DNA of 9,466 nt, from the NCBI GenBank assembly GCA_035628035.1, contig DASPKS010000066.1:1-9466 (forward strand). Reading direction: 5' to 3'. This stretch comes from DASPKS01 sp035628035. Lineage in GTDB: Bacteria > Bacteroidota > Rhodothermia > Rhodothermales > Rubricoccaceae. A program made the position numbers and the translations under genes. Each line of letters opens with the position of its first letter. Position 1 is the first letter of the stretch. Below the pieces are notes generated by a model. That model had not been told where the DNA came from. It made no database searches and was given only the letters and a program-made list of their open reading frames with translations. This document shows, one piece after another, positions 1 through 6,199 of the stretch.

Positions 1-134
1 CGCTCGCGGACGACTTCGTGCTGATGACGTCGGCGCGGGCCGTCCACCTCGTCAACGCGCCGAGCCCGGCGGCGACGGCCGCGCTCGCCATCGGGCAGCA
101 CGTCGCCCGGCTCGCGCTGGAGCGGCTCGCCTAG
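1..134 (+). CDS. lhgO: L-2-hydroxyglutarate dehydrogenase/oxidase family protein, C-terminal end (partial)
   Basis: Only the last 43 codons are inside the window, in the frame starting at base 3 and ending with TAG at 132-134. The tail reads LADDFVLMTSARAVHLVNAP followed by SPAATAALAIGQHVA. The HxxNAPSPAATxxxAI signature is the conserved C-terminal end of the LhgO/L2HGDH family, FAD-dependent enzymes that oxidise L-2-hydroxyglutarate to 2-oxoglutarate and pass electrons to oxygen or to the quinone pool at the membrane. The FAD-binding N-terminus and the rest of the substrate domain lie outside the window, so function rests on this short motif. It is the only plus-strand gene here. It ends tail to tail with the next gene, their stops overlapping in one CTAG, so no spacer is left for a terminator between them. 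A related DAO-family oxidoreductase is the main alternative. Confidence 0.72.
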   Translation, partial: LADDFVLMTSARAVHLVNAPSPAATAALAIGQHVARLALERLA

Positions 135-2251
135 CGGACGACCGTCAACCGCGCCTGCTGCGTCGCTCCCGCGCCGACGACGCGCACGGTGTAGACGCCG
201 GGGGCGAGTCGGTGGAGGTCGAGGGCCACCTGGTTCGGCCCGGCCGCGAGTACGCGGCTGCTCCTCCACACCGCCCGCCCCAGCGCGTCGAGGACCTCCA
301 CGCGGGCCGGGCCGGGCGTGCGCGCTTCGAGGCGGAGCGTGGCGAGGGTCGCGGCGGGGTTCGGGTGAACCGCGAGGGATACCGTCTGCGACGGGGCCTC
401 GGGCGCGCCGGCCGTCGGGAGGGGGAGGTCGGAGAGCGGACGCTGCCAGAGCCCGTGTCCACGCGAGCCGATGAAGAGGACCTCGTCGTCGGCCACCAGC
501 TCGTACACCTCCCCCCCGGCGTAGCCGTCCTCGAACGGGACCCACGTGTCGCCTCCGTTCACCGAGTAGAACGTGCCGTCGAGCGCTGACGAGCCTACGA
601 GCACACCGTCTACGTCGAAGAGCGCGCCGACGTACTCGCCGCTCAGCCCGGCCGGCGTCCACACCGAGCCGTCAAAGCGGAAGACGCCGGCGCCCCACGT
701 CGCCGCGTAGAGCGTGCCCCGGCTCACGACGAGTTCCTCGATCCCACGGCCGCCCGTGCTGAGCCCATCGCTGGCAAGTACCCACGTGAGGCCGTCGGTG
801 GAGCGGTGAACCTGGCCGTTGTTCAGCCCCGCGTAGAGCGCGCCCTCCCACAGCGTCAGGGTCATCACCCCGCTCAGGGCCGGGACCGTCGTCCACGTGA
901 AGCCGTCGTCGGTGGAGCGGTAGAGCCCCTCCCAGGCGCCGACGTAGAGCGCCCCGTCGTGGGCCTCGATGTCGTGGATGATCGAGGCCGTGGGGATCCC
1001 GCTCGAGGAGAACGTCCAGGTAGTCCCCCCGTCCTCCGAGCGGTAGATCCCGCGTGGGAAGGTGCCGTAGTCCCCCGCAAAGAGCGTGGAGCCGTGACGG
1101 AGGAGCGCCTGGATGGCCGCGCGGTCGGAGAGGCCGTTCGTCAGGAGCGTCCAGGTTTCCCCCCGATCCGCCGTGCGCCAGAGCCCGAGGCCGCCGCCGC
1201 CGTTGTTCGTCAGCCCCACGAACAGCGTCTCGCCGTCGACGAGGAGCGACGCGACGCCGGTGATCTCCGCGGTGCCATGCCCGGCGTAGGTCCAGGGGGC
1301 GTCGGGGGTCATCTTCCGGTAGGGTCCTTTCGTCGTGCCGACCCACAGCGCGACGTCGGTGCCGAGGAAGGCTTGGCTCGCCGCGCCGGCCGGGAGGCCC
1401 TCCGCGTGCAGGGTCCAGTTCACGCCGCCGTTGGTGGAGCGATACACCGCGCCGCCCGTGAACCACCCGAGGCCGGCGTAGAGCGCGCCCCGCCACGAGG
1501 CGAGCCCCCATATCTCGTAGGGGGCGGGGTCGGGGAGGTCCACGCTCACCTGCGCCCAGCTCGCCCCCCCGTCGCCGGAGCGGTACACCCGGAGCGCGGG
1601 TGCGGAAGGCGCCCGAAGCCCGACGAACACGGCGCCCTGGTGTGCTGCGAGGGCGCCGAGGCGCGCCCCGGCCGGGAGTCCGGTGTTCGACGGCGACCAC
1701 GTCTGCCCCCCGTCGGTCGAGCGGAAGATGCCGTTCTGATACGACGCCGCGAGGACCGTCTGACCCTGCACCAAGAGGTCGCGGTAGTCGGCGGTCGGGC
1801 CCACGACCGTCCAGGTGTCGCCCCCGTCGGTGGAGCGGCGGAGCGGCGCGCTGCCGAGCTCCCCCTCCCCAAGGATCAGCGCATTCCCGACGGCCGCCAT
1901 TACGGAGAACGAGTTGCCCGACACCGGGAGCTCCGTCCAGGTCTGCCCGCCGTTCGTCGAGCGGTGGAGCCCGCTGAGGTAGGTGCCGACGAACACGGTG
2001 TCGCCCTGCGCCAAGGTGAAGAACACCCCGCCGTTGGGGAGGAGCGCGTTCGTCCACGTCTGCCCGCCGTCGACCGAGCGGTACACGTCGCCGGCGTCGG
2101 ACATCCCCGTGCCGAGGACGAGGTAGCCGTCCCCCGCCCCGAGGCCCTGCACGTTGGGCGGGAGCGGGCCGTTGAGCTGCGTCCACTGCGCGCGGCCGGG
2201 CGCGGCGACGAGCACGCAGAGGAGGGCGAGGACGAGTAGGGAGCGAGGCAT
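131..2251 (-). CDS. Secreted Asp-box (BNR) repeat protein with type IX secretion C-terminal sorting domain
   Basis: 706 residues. Residues 1-21 form a signal peptide (Arg3, hydrophobic core 5-17, likely cleavage after GRA-21), giving Sec export. Residues 22 to about 608 are a repeat array: Asp-box motifs of the form S-x-(D/N)-G-G-x-T-W recur with Trp at 66, 105, 147, 185, 232, 279, 367, 412, 453, 490 and 570. Degenerate copies lie at Trp23, 320 and 531. The mean period is about 42 residues, as in beta-propeller blades of sialidase, sortilin or GH74-like proteins. Residues about 622-706 form a Por/T9SS sorting domain: VHPNPA at 628-633, VEVLDALGRAV at 651-661, LAPGVYTVRVV at 682-692, basic C-terminal residue. 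The protein is therefore probably moved across the outer membrane by T9SS and anchored or released. I see no obvious catalytic motif, so a binding or adhesive role is as likely as a glycosidase. The repeated DNA (cggtggagcgg and variants, reading RSTD on the minus strand) may promote blade recombination. It has its own promoter and is probably monocistronic. Confidence 0.9.
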   Translation of the reverse strand: MPRSLLVLALLCVLVAAPGRAQWTQLNGPLPPNVQGLGAGDGYLVLGTGMSDAGDVYRSVDGGQTWTNALLPNGGVFFTLAQGDTVFVGTYLSGLHRSTNGGQTWTELPVSGNSFSVMAAVGNALILGEGELGSAPLRRSTDGGDTWTVVGPTADYRDLLVQGQTVLAASYQNGIFRSTDGGQTWSPSNTGLPAGARLGALAAHQGAVFVGLRAPSAPALRVYRSGDGGASWAQVSVDLPDPAPYEIWGLASWRGALYAGLGWFTGGAVYRSTNGGVNWTLHAEGLPAGAASQAFLGTDVALWVGTTKGPYRKMTPDAPWTYAGHGTAEITGVASLLVDGETLFVGLTNNGGGGLGLWRTADRGETWTLLTNGLSDRAAIQALLRHGSTLFAGDYGTFPRGIYRSEDGGTTWTFSSSGIPTASIIHDIEAHDGALYVGAWEGLYRSTDDGFTWTTVPALSGVMTLTLWEGALYAGLNNGQVHRSTDGLTWVLASDGLSTGGRGIEELVVSRGTLYAATWGAGVFRFDGSVWTPAGLSGEYVGALFDVDGVLVGSSALDGTFYSVNGGDTWVPFEDGYAGGEVYELVADDEVLFIGSRGHGLWQRPLSDLPLPTAGAPEAPSQTVSLAVHPNPAATLATLRLEARTPGPARVEVLDALGRAVWRSSRVLAAGPNQVALDLHRLAPGVYTVRVVGAGATQQARLTVVR

Positions 2252-2273
2252 GGCCGGCGCGGGAGAGGACCCG

Positions 2274-2304
2274 CAAAGTTAGGCGCCCCGACTTCCCGTT
2301 CAAG
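2274..2304 (-). promoter_or_regulatory. Candidate Bacteroidota-type promoter for the secreted repeat protein
   Basis: Read on the minus strand, TAACTTTG at 2281-2274 matches the Bacteroidota primary-sigma -7 consensus TAnnTTTG exactly. CTTG at 2304-2301 is a 3-of-4 match to the -33 TTTG box, with a 19-nt spacer. The -7 box ends 22 nt before the ATG at 2251, so the leader would be very short, and no Shine-Dalgarno is visible. The -33 box overlaps the TGA of the upstream TfoX_C gene (2302-2300), so the promoter is squeezed into the 48-base gap and the end of that gene. The match is seen directly; activity is inferred. Confidence 0.6.
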
Positions 2305-2620
2305 GCACGCGCGTCCCCCCTGCCCCGCCCCGCCGCGCGGGCAGTACCTCCAGCGCACCGGCCGCCTCCTGTTTCATCCGCGCCTTCTCTCCGGGCGAGA
2401 AGCTGTTCCAGTGGCGGTCGGCGAGCGCCCCTTCGAGCGCGTACAGGAAGAGGGCGTTGACGCGCGGGCCGAAGCGGAGCTGGAGCAGCTTGTAGGCGAG
2501 CACGGCGCCGGCCTCGCGGAGCGCGTCGGGCGTCTCGATCCCTACCTCGCGGAGCATCTCGGCCGACGTCGGCCCGAGGTTCTTGAGCCCGGCGAGGGGG
2601 TCGGTCGCGGGGGTGGGCAT
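2300..2620 (-). CDS. TfoX C-terminal-domain family protein (standalone)
   Basis: 106 residues from ATG at 2620. The frame stays open far upstream, but that part is a shadow of the kinase gene, so this ATG is chosen for its fit to the domain. Residues 8-80 match the TfoX C-terminal domain (TfoX_C): L11-KNLGPTSAEMLREVGI-28, then P31-DALREAGAV-40, then LFLYALEGAL at 57-66 with RHWNSFSPGEKARM at 69-82. This fold resembles a helix-hairpin-helix module. In gamma-proteobacterial TfoX/Sxy it is the second half of a competence regulator; here the N-terminal half is absent, which is common for short homologues. The last 12 or so residues are Gly/Arg/Pro-rich and look disordered. The ATG lies 5 nt after the kinase stop with no Shine-Dalgarno, suggesting translational coupling and co-transcription with the two-component pair. 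A role in DNA uptake is not shown; nucleic-acid or protein binding is the cautious reading. Confidence 0.82.
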   Translation of the reverse strand: MPTPATDPLAGLKNLGPTSAEMLREVGIETPDALREAGAVLAYKLLQLRFGPRVNALFLYALEGALADRHWNSFSPGEKARMKQEAAGALEVLPARRGGAGGTRVP

Positions 2621-2625
2621 CGGCG

Positions 2626-4119
2626 TCAGCCCAGCGGCGCTGGCTCGGGTGCCGGCGTGGGCTCGGCGACGCCGTCGCCGGAGGGCGCGGCCTCGGCCAG
2701 CGGGAGCTCGAACCAGAACCGCGAGCCGCGCCCCTTCGTGCTCTCCACGTGCACGCCTTCCCCGTGCGCCTCGAGGATCTGCTTGACGATGGCGAGACCG
2801 AGCCCGGTCCCCCCCATCTTCCGCGAGCGCGCGGTGTCCACGCGGTAGAACCGCTCGAAGATGCGGTCGAGGTGCTCCTCGGGGATGCCGCGCCCCGTAT
2901 CGACCACCTCGATGCGCGCCTTGTCGCGGTGGCGGCGCACCCGGCAGCGCACCGACCCCTCGTCGGTGTACGCGATGGCGTTGTCGATGAGGTTGGTGAG
3001 CACCTGCCGGATACGGTTGCGGTCGGCGTACACCTCCAGCGGGGTGTTGTCGGTATCGAGTTCGAGCCCCTTCTCGTGCGCCTTTGGCTCGAGCGTCTCG
3101 GCCACCTCCTCGACGAGCCCCTGGAGGTCGAACCGCTCCGGCCGGAGGAGGTCCTCGCGGTACTCCAGCTTCGCGATCTCGATGAGGTCGCTGAAGAGGG
3201 TGTTGAGACGCTGGAGGTTGGCGAGCCCCTTCTGCGCGTAGCGCTGGCGCTGCTCGGCGTCGAGGGTGTCGCTCCCGAGCGCTTCGAGGTAGCCGAACAC
3301 GGCGAAGATGGGGTTCTTCACCTCGTGGCTCACGTTCCCGATGAACTCGTTCTGGACGCGGTGCATCCGCTGGAGCTCCTGGATGTCGGTGCGGAACCGG
3401 CCCGCCATGAGGTTGAGGCTCCGCGCGAGGTCCTGCAGCTCGGCCGCGCGCGTCCGCACGCGGATGGAGCGGTCGACCTCGCCCTCGTTGATCCGCTGGG
3501 CGCTGGCGGTGATGGCGCGGAGGGGCTCGACGACCTGCCGCGCGGCGATCCACGCGCCGAGGAGGGCGAGCACGAGCGCGAGTGCCATCCCCACCGAGAG
3601 CGCCGCCTGCGTGCGCTGGACGACGCGGTACAGCGGCGGCTCCGGCTCGCCCAGCCGGACGACGAGGCCCGTCTCGGGGCGGTACAGCGCCACGTAGAGC
3701 ATCCGCTCCCCATCCACGCGCCGCCGTTCGGCGTAGCCGACGCCGGCCGCGAGGGCGGCGCGCACCTCGGGCCGCTGGTGGAGGTAGGCGGGGGTCCCGC
3801 CCGGCCCCCACGCGTAGAGCGTGCTGTCGGGCGAGAGCACGGCGAGGTCGAGCTCGGTGGCGCGGGCGAAGGCGTTGCCGAGCGCGTCCCGCGCAGCGGG
3901 GTCGTCGGTGGCCTCGAGCTGGAGCGCCACGCGCTCGGCCTGCTCGCGGAGCGTCTCGCGGGCAGCGTCGCGGACCTGCCCGCGGAGGATGAGGAACGAG
4001 TACAGCCCCACCCCGACCACGGCCCCGCCCACGAGCAGCGCGAACGTGAGCATCATCCACGTCTGCGTCGAGGCGCGGCGCGGGAAGAAGAGGTCGCGGA
4101 CGGTCCGCCAGCGGAGCAT
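2626..4119 (-). CDS. Membrane sensor histidine kinase (PhoR-like, HAMP-HisKA-HATPase)
   Basis: 497 residues. A basic cytoplasmic start (1-17) precedes TM1 (about 22-46), a periplasmic sensor region (about 47-170), TM2 (about 172-192) and a HAMP linker (about 193-245, E198PLRAIT onward). The HisKA dimerisation helix follows with H-box NVSHEVKNP and phospho-acceptor His265. The ATPase domain shows the N-box NLIDN (376-380), G1 DTGRGIP (407-413), F-box RIFERFYR (419-426) and G2 GGTGLGLA (436-443), so all catalytic boxes are intact. The tail from 475 on is Pro/Ala/Glu-rich and probably disordered. The protein should autophosphorylate in response to an envelope signal and pass phosphate to the regulator encoded just upstream. 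The periplasmic region is an unclassified sensor of about 125 residues, so the signal is unknown. Its ATG follows the regulator stop by 86 nt, most of it occupied by a hairpin, and no Shine-Dalgarno is visible. Confidence 0.95.
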   Translation of the reverse strand: MLRWRTVRDLFFPRRASTQTWMMLTFALLVGGAVVGVGLYSFLILRGQVRDAARETLREQAERVALQLEATDDPAARDALGNAFARATELDLAVLSPDSTLYAWGPGGTPAYLHQRPEVRAALAAGVGYAERRRVDGERMLYVALYRPETGLVVRLGEPEPPLYRVVQRTQAALSVGMALALVLALLGAWIAARQVVEPLRAITASAQRINEGEVDRSIRVRTRAAELQDLARSLNLMAGRFRTDIQELQRMHRVQNEFIGNVSHEVKNPIFAVFGYLEALGSDTLDAEQRQRYAQKGLANLQRLNTLFSDLIEIAKLEYREDLLRPERFDLQGLVEEVAETLEPKAHEKGLELDTDNTPLEVYADRNRIRQVLTNLIDNAIAYTDEGSVRCRVRRHRDKARIEVVDTGRGIPEEHLDRIFERFYRVDTARSRKMGGTGLGLAIVKQILEAHGEGVHVESTKGRGSRFWFELPLAEAAPSGDGVAEPTPAPEPAPLG

Positions 4120-4138
4120 GGGGTCAGGAGACAGAAAA

Positions 4139-4203
4139 CGGAAGACGGAGGACAGAGGCCGCGTGCGCGCTGCCGTCCCCTGTCTTCTATCCTCCGTCCT
4201 CCG
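4139..4203 (-). repeat. Inverted repeat made of 7-nt units between the regulator and kinase genes
   Basis: Arms 4203-4184 and 4158-4139 can fold into a 20-pair stem with a 25-nt loop. 17 of 20 positions match at DNA level; two of the three mismatches become G-U wobbles in the minus-strand (sense) RNA and not in the opposite strand, so the hairpin favours the operon mRNA. Each arm is built of heptamers: CGGAGGA, CGGAGGA, TAGAAGA, CAGGGGA from 4203, and TCTGTCC, TCCGTCT, TCCGTTT, TCTGTCT, CCTGACC from 4156 to 4122. The stem starts 2 nt after the regulator stop and is followed by TTTT (4138-4135), so it could act as a leaky intrinsic terminator, as a 3'-end stabiliser for regulator mRNA, or be a dispersed repeat. 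The structure is seen; the role is inferred. Confidence 0.7.
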
Positions 4204-4205
4204 AA

Positions 4206-4913
4206 CTAGGCCTCGGCCGTCTCCTCCTCGACGAAGCGGTAGCCGACGCCGCGGACGGTCTGGATGTGGCGCGCGAAGTCGCCGAGCTTCTCGCGGAGGT
4301 TCTTGATGTGGGCGTCAACCGTCCGCTCCGTCACCATCATCGCGTCCTTCCAGATGGTCTCGAGGAGCTGCTGCCGCGTGAACGCCTTCCGGGGGTGGCG
4401 GACGAGGTAGCGGAGGAGCTCGAACTCCGTCAGCGTGAGGCCGAGGTCCTCGCCGTCGAGGGTGGCGCGGTACTCGTCCTCATAGATCATGAGGCCGGCC
4501 ACGTTCATCGTGCGGCTCTCCTCGGTGCCGGTCCGCCGGAGTACCGCGCGGATGTTCGCGAGGACGACCTGGGGGCTGACCGGCTTCGTGAGGTACGTGT
4601 CGCCGCCGGCGGAGAGCCCCTCGAGCATATCCTGCTCCTCCGTCTTCGCCGTGAGGAAGAGGATCGGGATCTTCTCGGTCTCCACGCGGCCGCGGAGGCG
4701 GCGGGCGATCTCGAACCCGCTCATGCCCGGGAGCATCACGTCGAGCACGATGACGTCCACCTCAGGACCGGCCTTCTCAAGGGCCTCGTCGGCGTCGTGG
4801 GCGGTGAGGACGTTGAAGCCCTCCTGGCGGAGGAAGTGGCCGATGATCTCGACGACGTCTTCCTCGTCGTCCACGACGAGGATGGTGATCTCGGAGGGGG
4901 TGGACGTCGGCAT
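4206..4913 (-). CDS. OmpR/PhoB-family response regulator
   Basis: 235 residues from ATG at 4913, chosen because the receiver domain begins directly (EITILVVDDEED). The receiver (8-128) has the acidic pair Asp15/Asp16, phospho-acceptor Asp58 (VIVLDVMLPGMSG), Thr88 and Lys110 (TYLTKP). The usual GADDY segment before Lys110 reads GGDTY. The DNA-binding winged-helix domain (about 135-230) shows LTLTEFELLRYL (159-170), the recognition-helix region RTVDAHIKNLREKLG (197-211) and the wing TVRGVGYRF (219-227). Phosphorylation by the kinase encoded next should promote dimerisation and promoter binding. It is the first gene of the regulator-kinase-TfoX_C unit. About 104 nt separate it from alr; that gap holds a possible -7 element and a C/T-rich leader. 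Targets cannot be read from the window. The arrangement resembles phoB-phoR, but no phosphate genes are nearby to confirm that. Confidence 0.95.
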   Translation of the reverse strand: MPTSTPSEITILVVDDEEDVVEIIGHFLRQEGFNVLTAHDADEALEKAGPEVDVIVLDVMLPGMSGFEIARRLRGRVETEKIPILFLTAKTEEQDMLEGLSAGGDTYLTKPVSPQVVLANIRAVLRRTGTEESRTMNVAGLMIYEDEYRATLDGEDLGLTLTEFELLRYLVRHPRKAFTRQQLLETIWKDAMMVTERTVDAHIKNLREKLGDFARHIQTVRGVGYRFVEEETAEA

Positions 4914-4947
4914 GGCAAGAGGGGAAGAGGGGAGGAGACAGGACGAG

Positions 4948-4955
4948 GAAATATA
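4948..4955 (-). promoter_or_regulatory. Possible -7 element for the two-component operon
   Basis: Minus-strand TATATTTC at 4955-4948 fits TAnnTTTG in all but the last base and is the only AT-rich patch in this intergenic gap. It lies 34 nt before the regulator ATG. The nearest TTG (4970-4968) is only 12 nt upstream, shorter than the usual 17-23 nt spacing, so the -33 half is not convincing. The leader between box and ATG is strongly pyrimidine-rich and lacks a Shine-Dalgarno. Confidence 0.3.
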
Positions 4956-5002
4956 GGCGGTACGGCGCAACTGGAGACCGTCCGCCCGTCGCTTCGGAGG
5001 AG

Positions 5003-5016
5003 GGGCGCTTCCGCCC
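5003..5016 (-). terminator. Small GC hairpin just after alr
   Basis: Read on the minus strand, GGGCG-GAAG-CGCCC begins one nt after the alr TAA (5020-5018). It forms a perfect 5-bp GC stem with a tetraloop. There is no T-tract after it (CTCCTCC follows), so it is at best a weak or factor-assisted terminator or an mRNA 3'-end stabiliser. Confidence 0.3.
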
Positions 5017-5017
5017 T

Positions 5018-6172
5018 TTACGCCGGAGCGCCGCCGCCGTTCTCGGCGCCCACGTACACCCGCGGCACGCGCGCCGTGAGCCCGCACGTGAGGGCGTACG
5101 AGATGGTGTCGGCCCACTCGGCCACGTCGAGCGCGGAGGGGCCGCCCGAGCCGAAAAGGACCGCCTCGTCGCCCACGCGGACGGCGCCGCCCGGGCCGTC
5201 GGGCGGGCCGAGGTCGAGCATGGTGAGGTCCATGCACACGCGCCCGGCGATGGGGTAGAGCCGCCCTCGCACGGCCACGTGCCCTCGGTTCGAGAGCGAG
5301 CGGGGGTACCCGTCGCCGTAGCCGACGGCGAGCGTGGCGATGCGCGTGGGCCCGGAGGCCGTCCACGTCCGCCCGTAGGAGACGGTCTCGCCGCGCTCGA
5401 CGGTCTTCACCTGGAGCACGCGCGTGACGAGCCGCATCACGGGGCGCACCTCCGGCGCCTCCATCTCGAGGATCCGGCTCGCCGGGAGCCCGTAGAGGGC
5501 CCCGCCCACGCGGACGAGCGCGCGCCCCTCGACCGCCTCGGGGATCTGAAGAAGGCCCCCGCTGTTGGCGAGGTGGAGGAGCGGCGGCGGGTCCACCGCG
5601 TGGACGAGCGCGTCGAACAGGGCGAGCTGCTCGTAGGCGAAGTCGAGGTCGGGCTCGTCAGCGGTGGCGAAGTGCGTCCACAGCCCTTCGACGGCGACAC
5701 CGGGGGCGCCCTGGAGGAGGCGGAGCACCCCGGGCACGTCGGCGGGCGCGAGGCCGAGGCGGTGGAGCCCCGTGTCCACCTTCACGTGGACCGTGAGCGG
5801 GCCGCCGCGCCGCGCCGCCGAGGCGACGGCCTCGGCCCCTTCGCGCGTGGCCACCGTCGCGGCCAGGTTGTAGCGCGCGTAGGCCGGGAGCATCTCCGGC
5901 AGCGGCGCCATCATCACGAGGAGGGGCGCCTCGACGCCGCCCTCGCGGAGCGCGATCCCCTCAGCCACCCCCGCCACGGCGAACCGCTCGACGCCCTCCT
6001 CGAGCAGCGCCCGTACGACGGGGAGCGCGCCGTGCCCGTACGCGTCGGCCTTGACGACGGCCACCAGCGTGGCGCCCTCGGCGCGGCGGCGGAGCGCGCG
6101 GGCGTTGTAGCGGAGGGCGCGGAGGTCCACCTCGGCGCGGAGGGGGGGCGTAAGCGGAGGAGCGGAGGGCAT
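5018..6172 (-). CDS. alr: Alanine racemase (PLP-dependent)
   Basis: 384 residues, typical for the family. It interconverts L- and D-alanine in the cytoplasm, supplying D-Ala for peptidoglycan. The N-terminal TIM barrel carries the PLP lysine Lys41 in VVKADAYGHG, with KVDTGLHRLG holding Arg138 and RVGGALYG (221-228) holding Arg221. The C-terminal beta domain has the second catalytic base Tyr266 in VSYGRTW, GYGDGYPR at 284-291, GRVCMD at 310-315 and the late Tyr359. All expected active-site residues are present. ATG at 6172 is preferred over the in-frame GTG at 6199, because GGGAG sits 8 nt before the ATG and the family normally begins close to the EVDLRAL segment (14-20). The start is 27 nt after the stop of the cobalamin-binding-like gene, so it is probably the last gene of a three-gene operon. 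Housekeeping function is very likely; serine racemase activity is the minor alternative. Confidence 0.96.
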   Translation of the reverse strand: MPSAPPLTPPLRAEVDLRALRYNARALRRRAEGATLVAVVKADAYGHGALPVVRALLEEGVERFAVAGVAEGIALREGGVEAPLLVMMAPLPEMLPAYARYNLAATVATREGAEAVASAARRGGPLTVHVKVDTGLHRLGLAPADVPGVLRLLQGAPGVAVEGLWTHFATADEPDLDFAYEQLALFDALVHAVDPPPLLHLANSGGLLQIPEAVEGRALVRVGGALYGLPASRILEMEAPEVRPVMRLVTRVLQVKTVERGETVSYGRTWTASGPTRIATLAVGYGDGYPRSLSNRGHVAVRGRLYPIAGRVCMDLTMLDLGPPDGPGGAVRVGDEAVLFGSGGPSALDVAEWADTISYALTCGLTARVPRVYVGAENGGGAPA

Positions 6173-6199
6173 CGGGCAATCTCCCAACCCCCCGCGCAC

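Noticed and set aside
167..206. Cys12 of the secreted protein as a lipobox cysteine
   Set aside because: It lies inside the hydrophobic core (ALLC) without Ala or Gly before it, and a good signal peptidase I site follows at residue 21.
806..2239. A 477-codon plus-strand frame opposite the repeat protein
   Set aside because: It mirrors the Asp-box repeats of the minus-strand gene and has no start context or domain of its own.
2621..4060. A long minus-strand frame that would fuse an extra N-terminus to the TfoX_C domain
   Set aside because: That part is the kinase gene read in another frame, giving Arg/Ala/Pro-rich sequence; TfoX_C starts naturally at 2620.
2749..4209. A 486-codon plus-strand frame opposite the kinase
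   Set aside because: Composition is that of an antisense shadow (repeated Glu, Leu, Val, His, Arg) with no family resemblance, while the minus strand encodes a complete kinase with all catalytic boxes.
6173..6199. GTG at 6199 as the alr start
   Set aside because: It would add nine residues with no family counterpart directly after the previous stop; the ATG at 6172 has GGGAG upstream.
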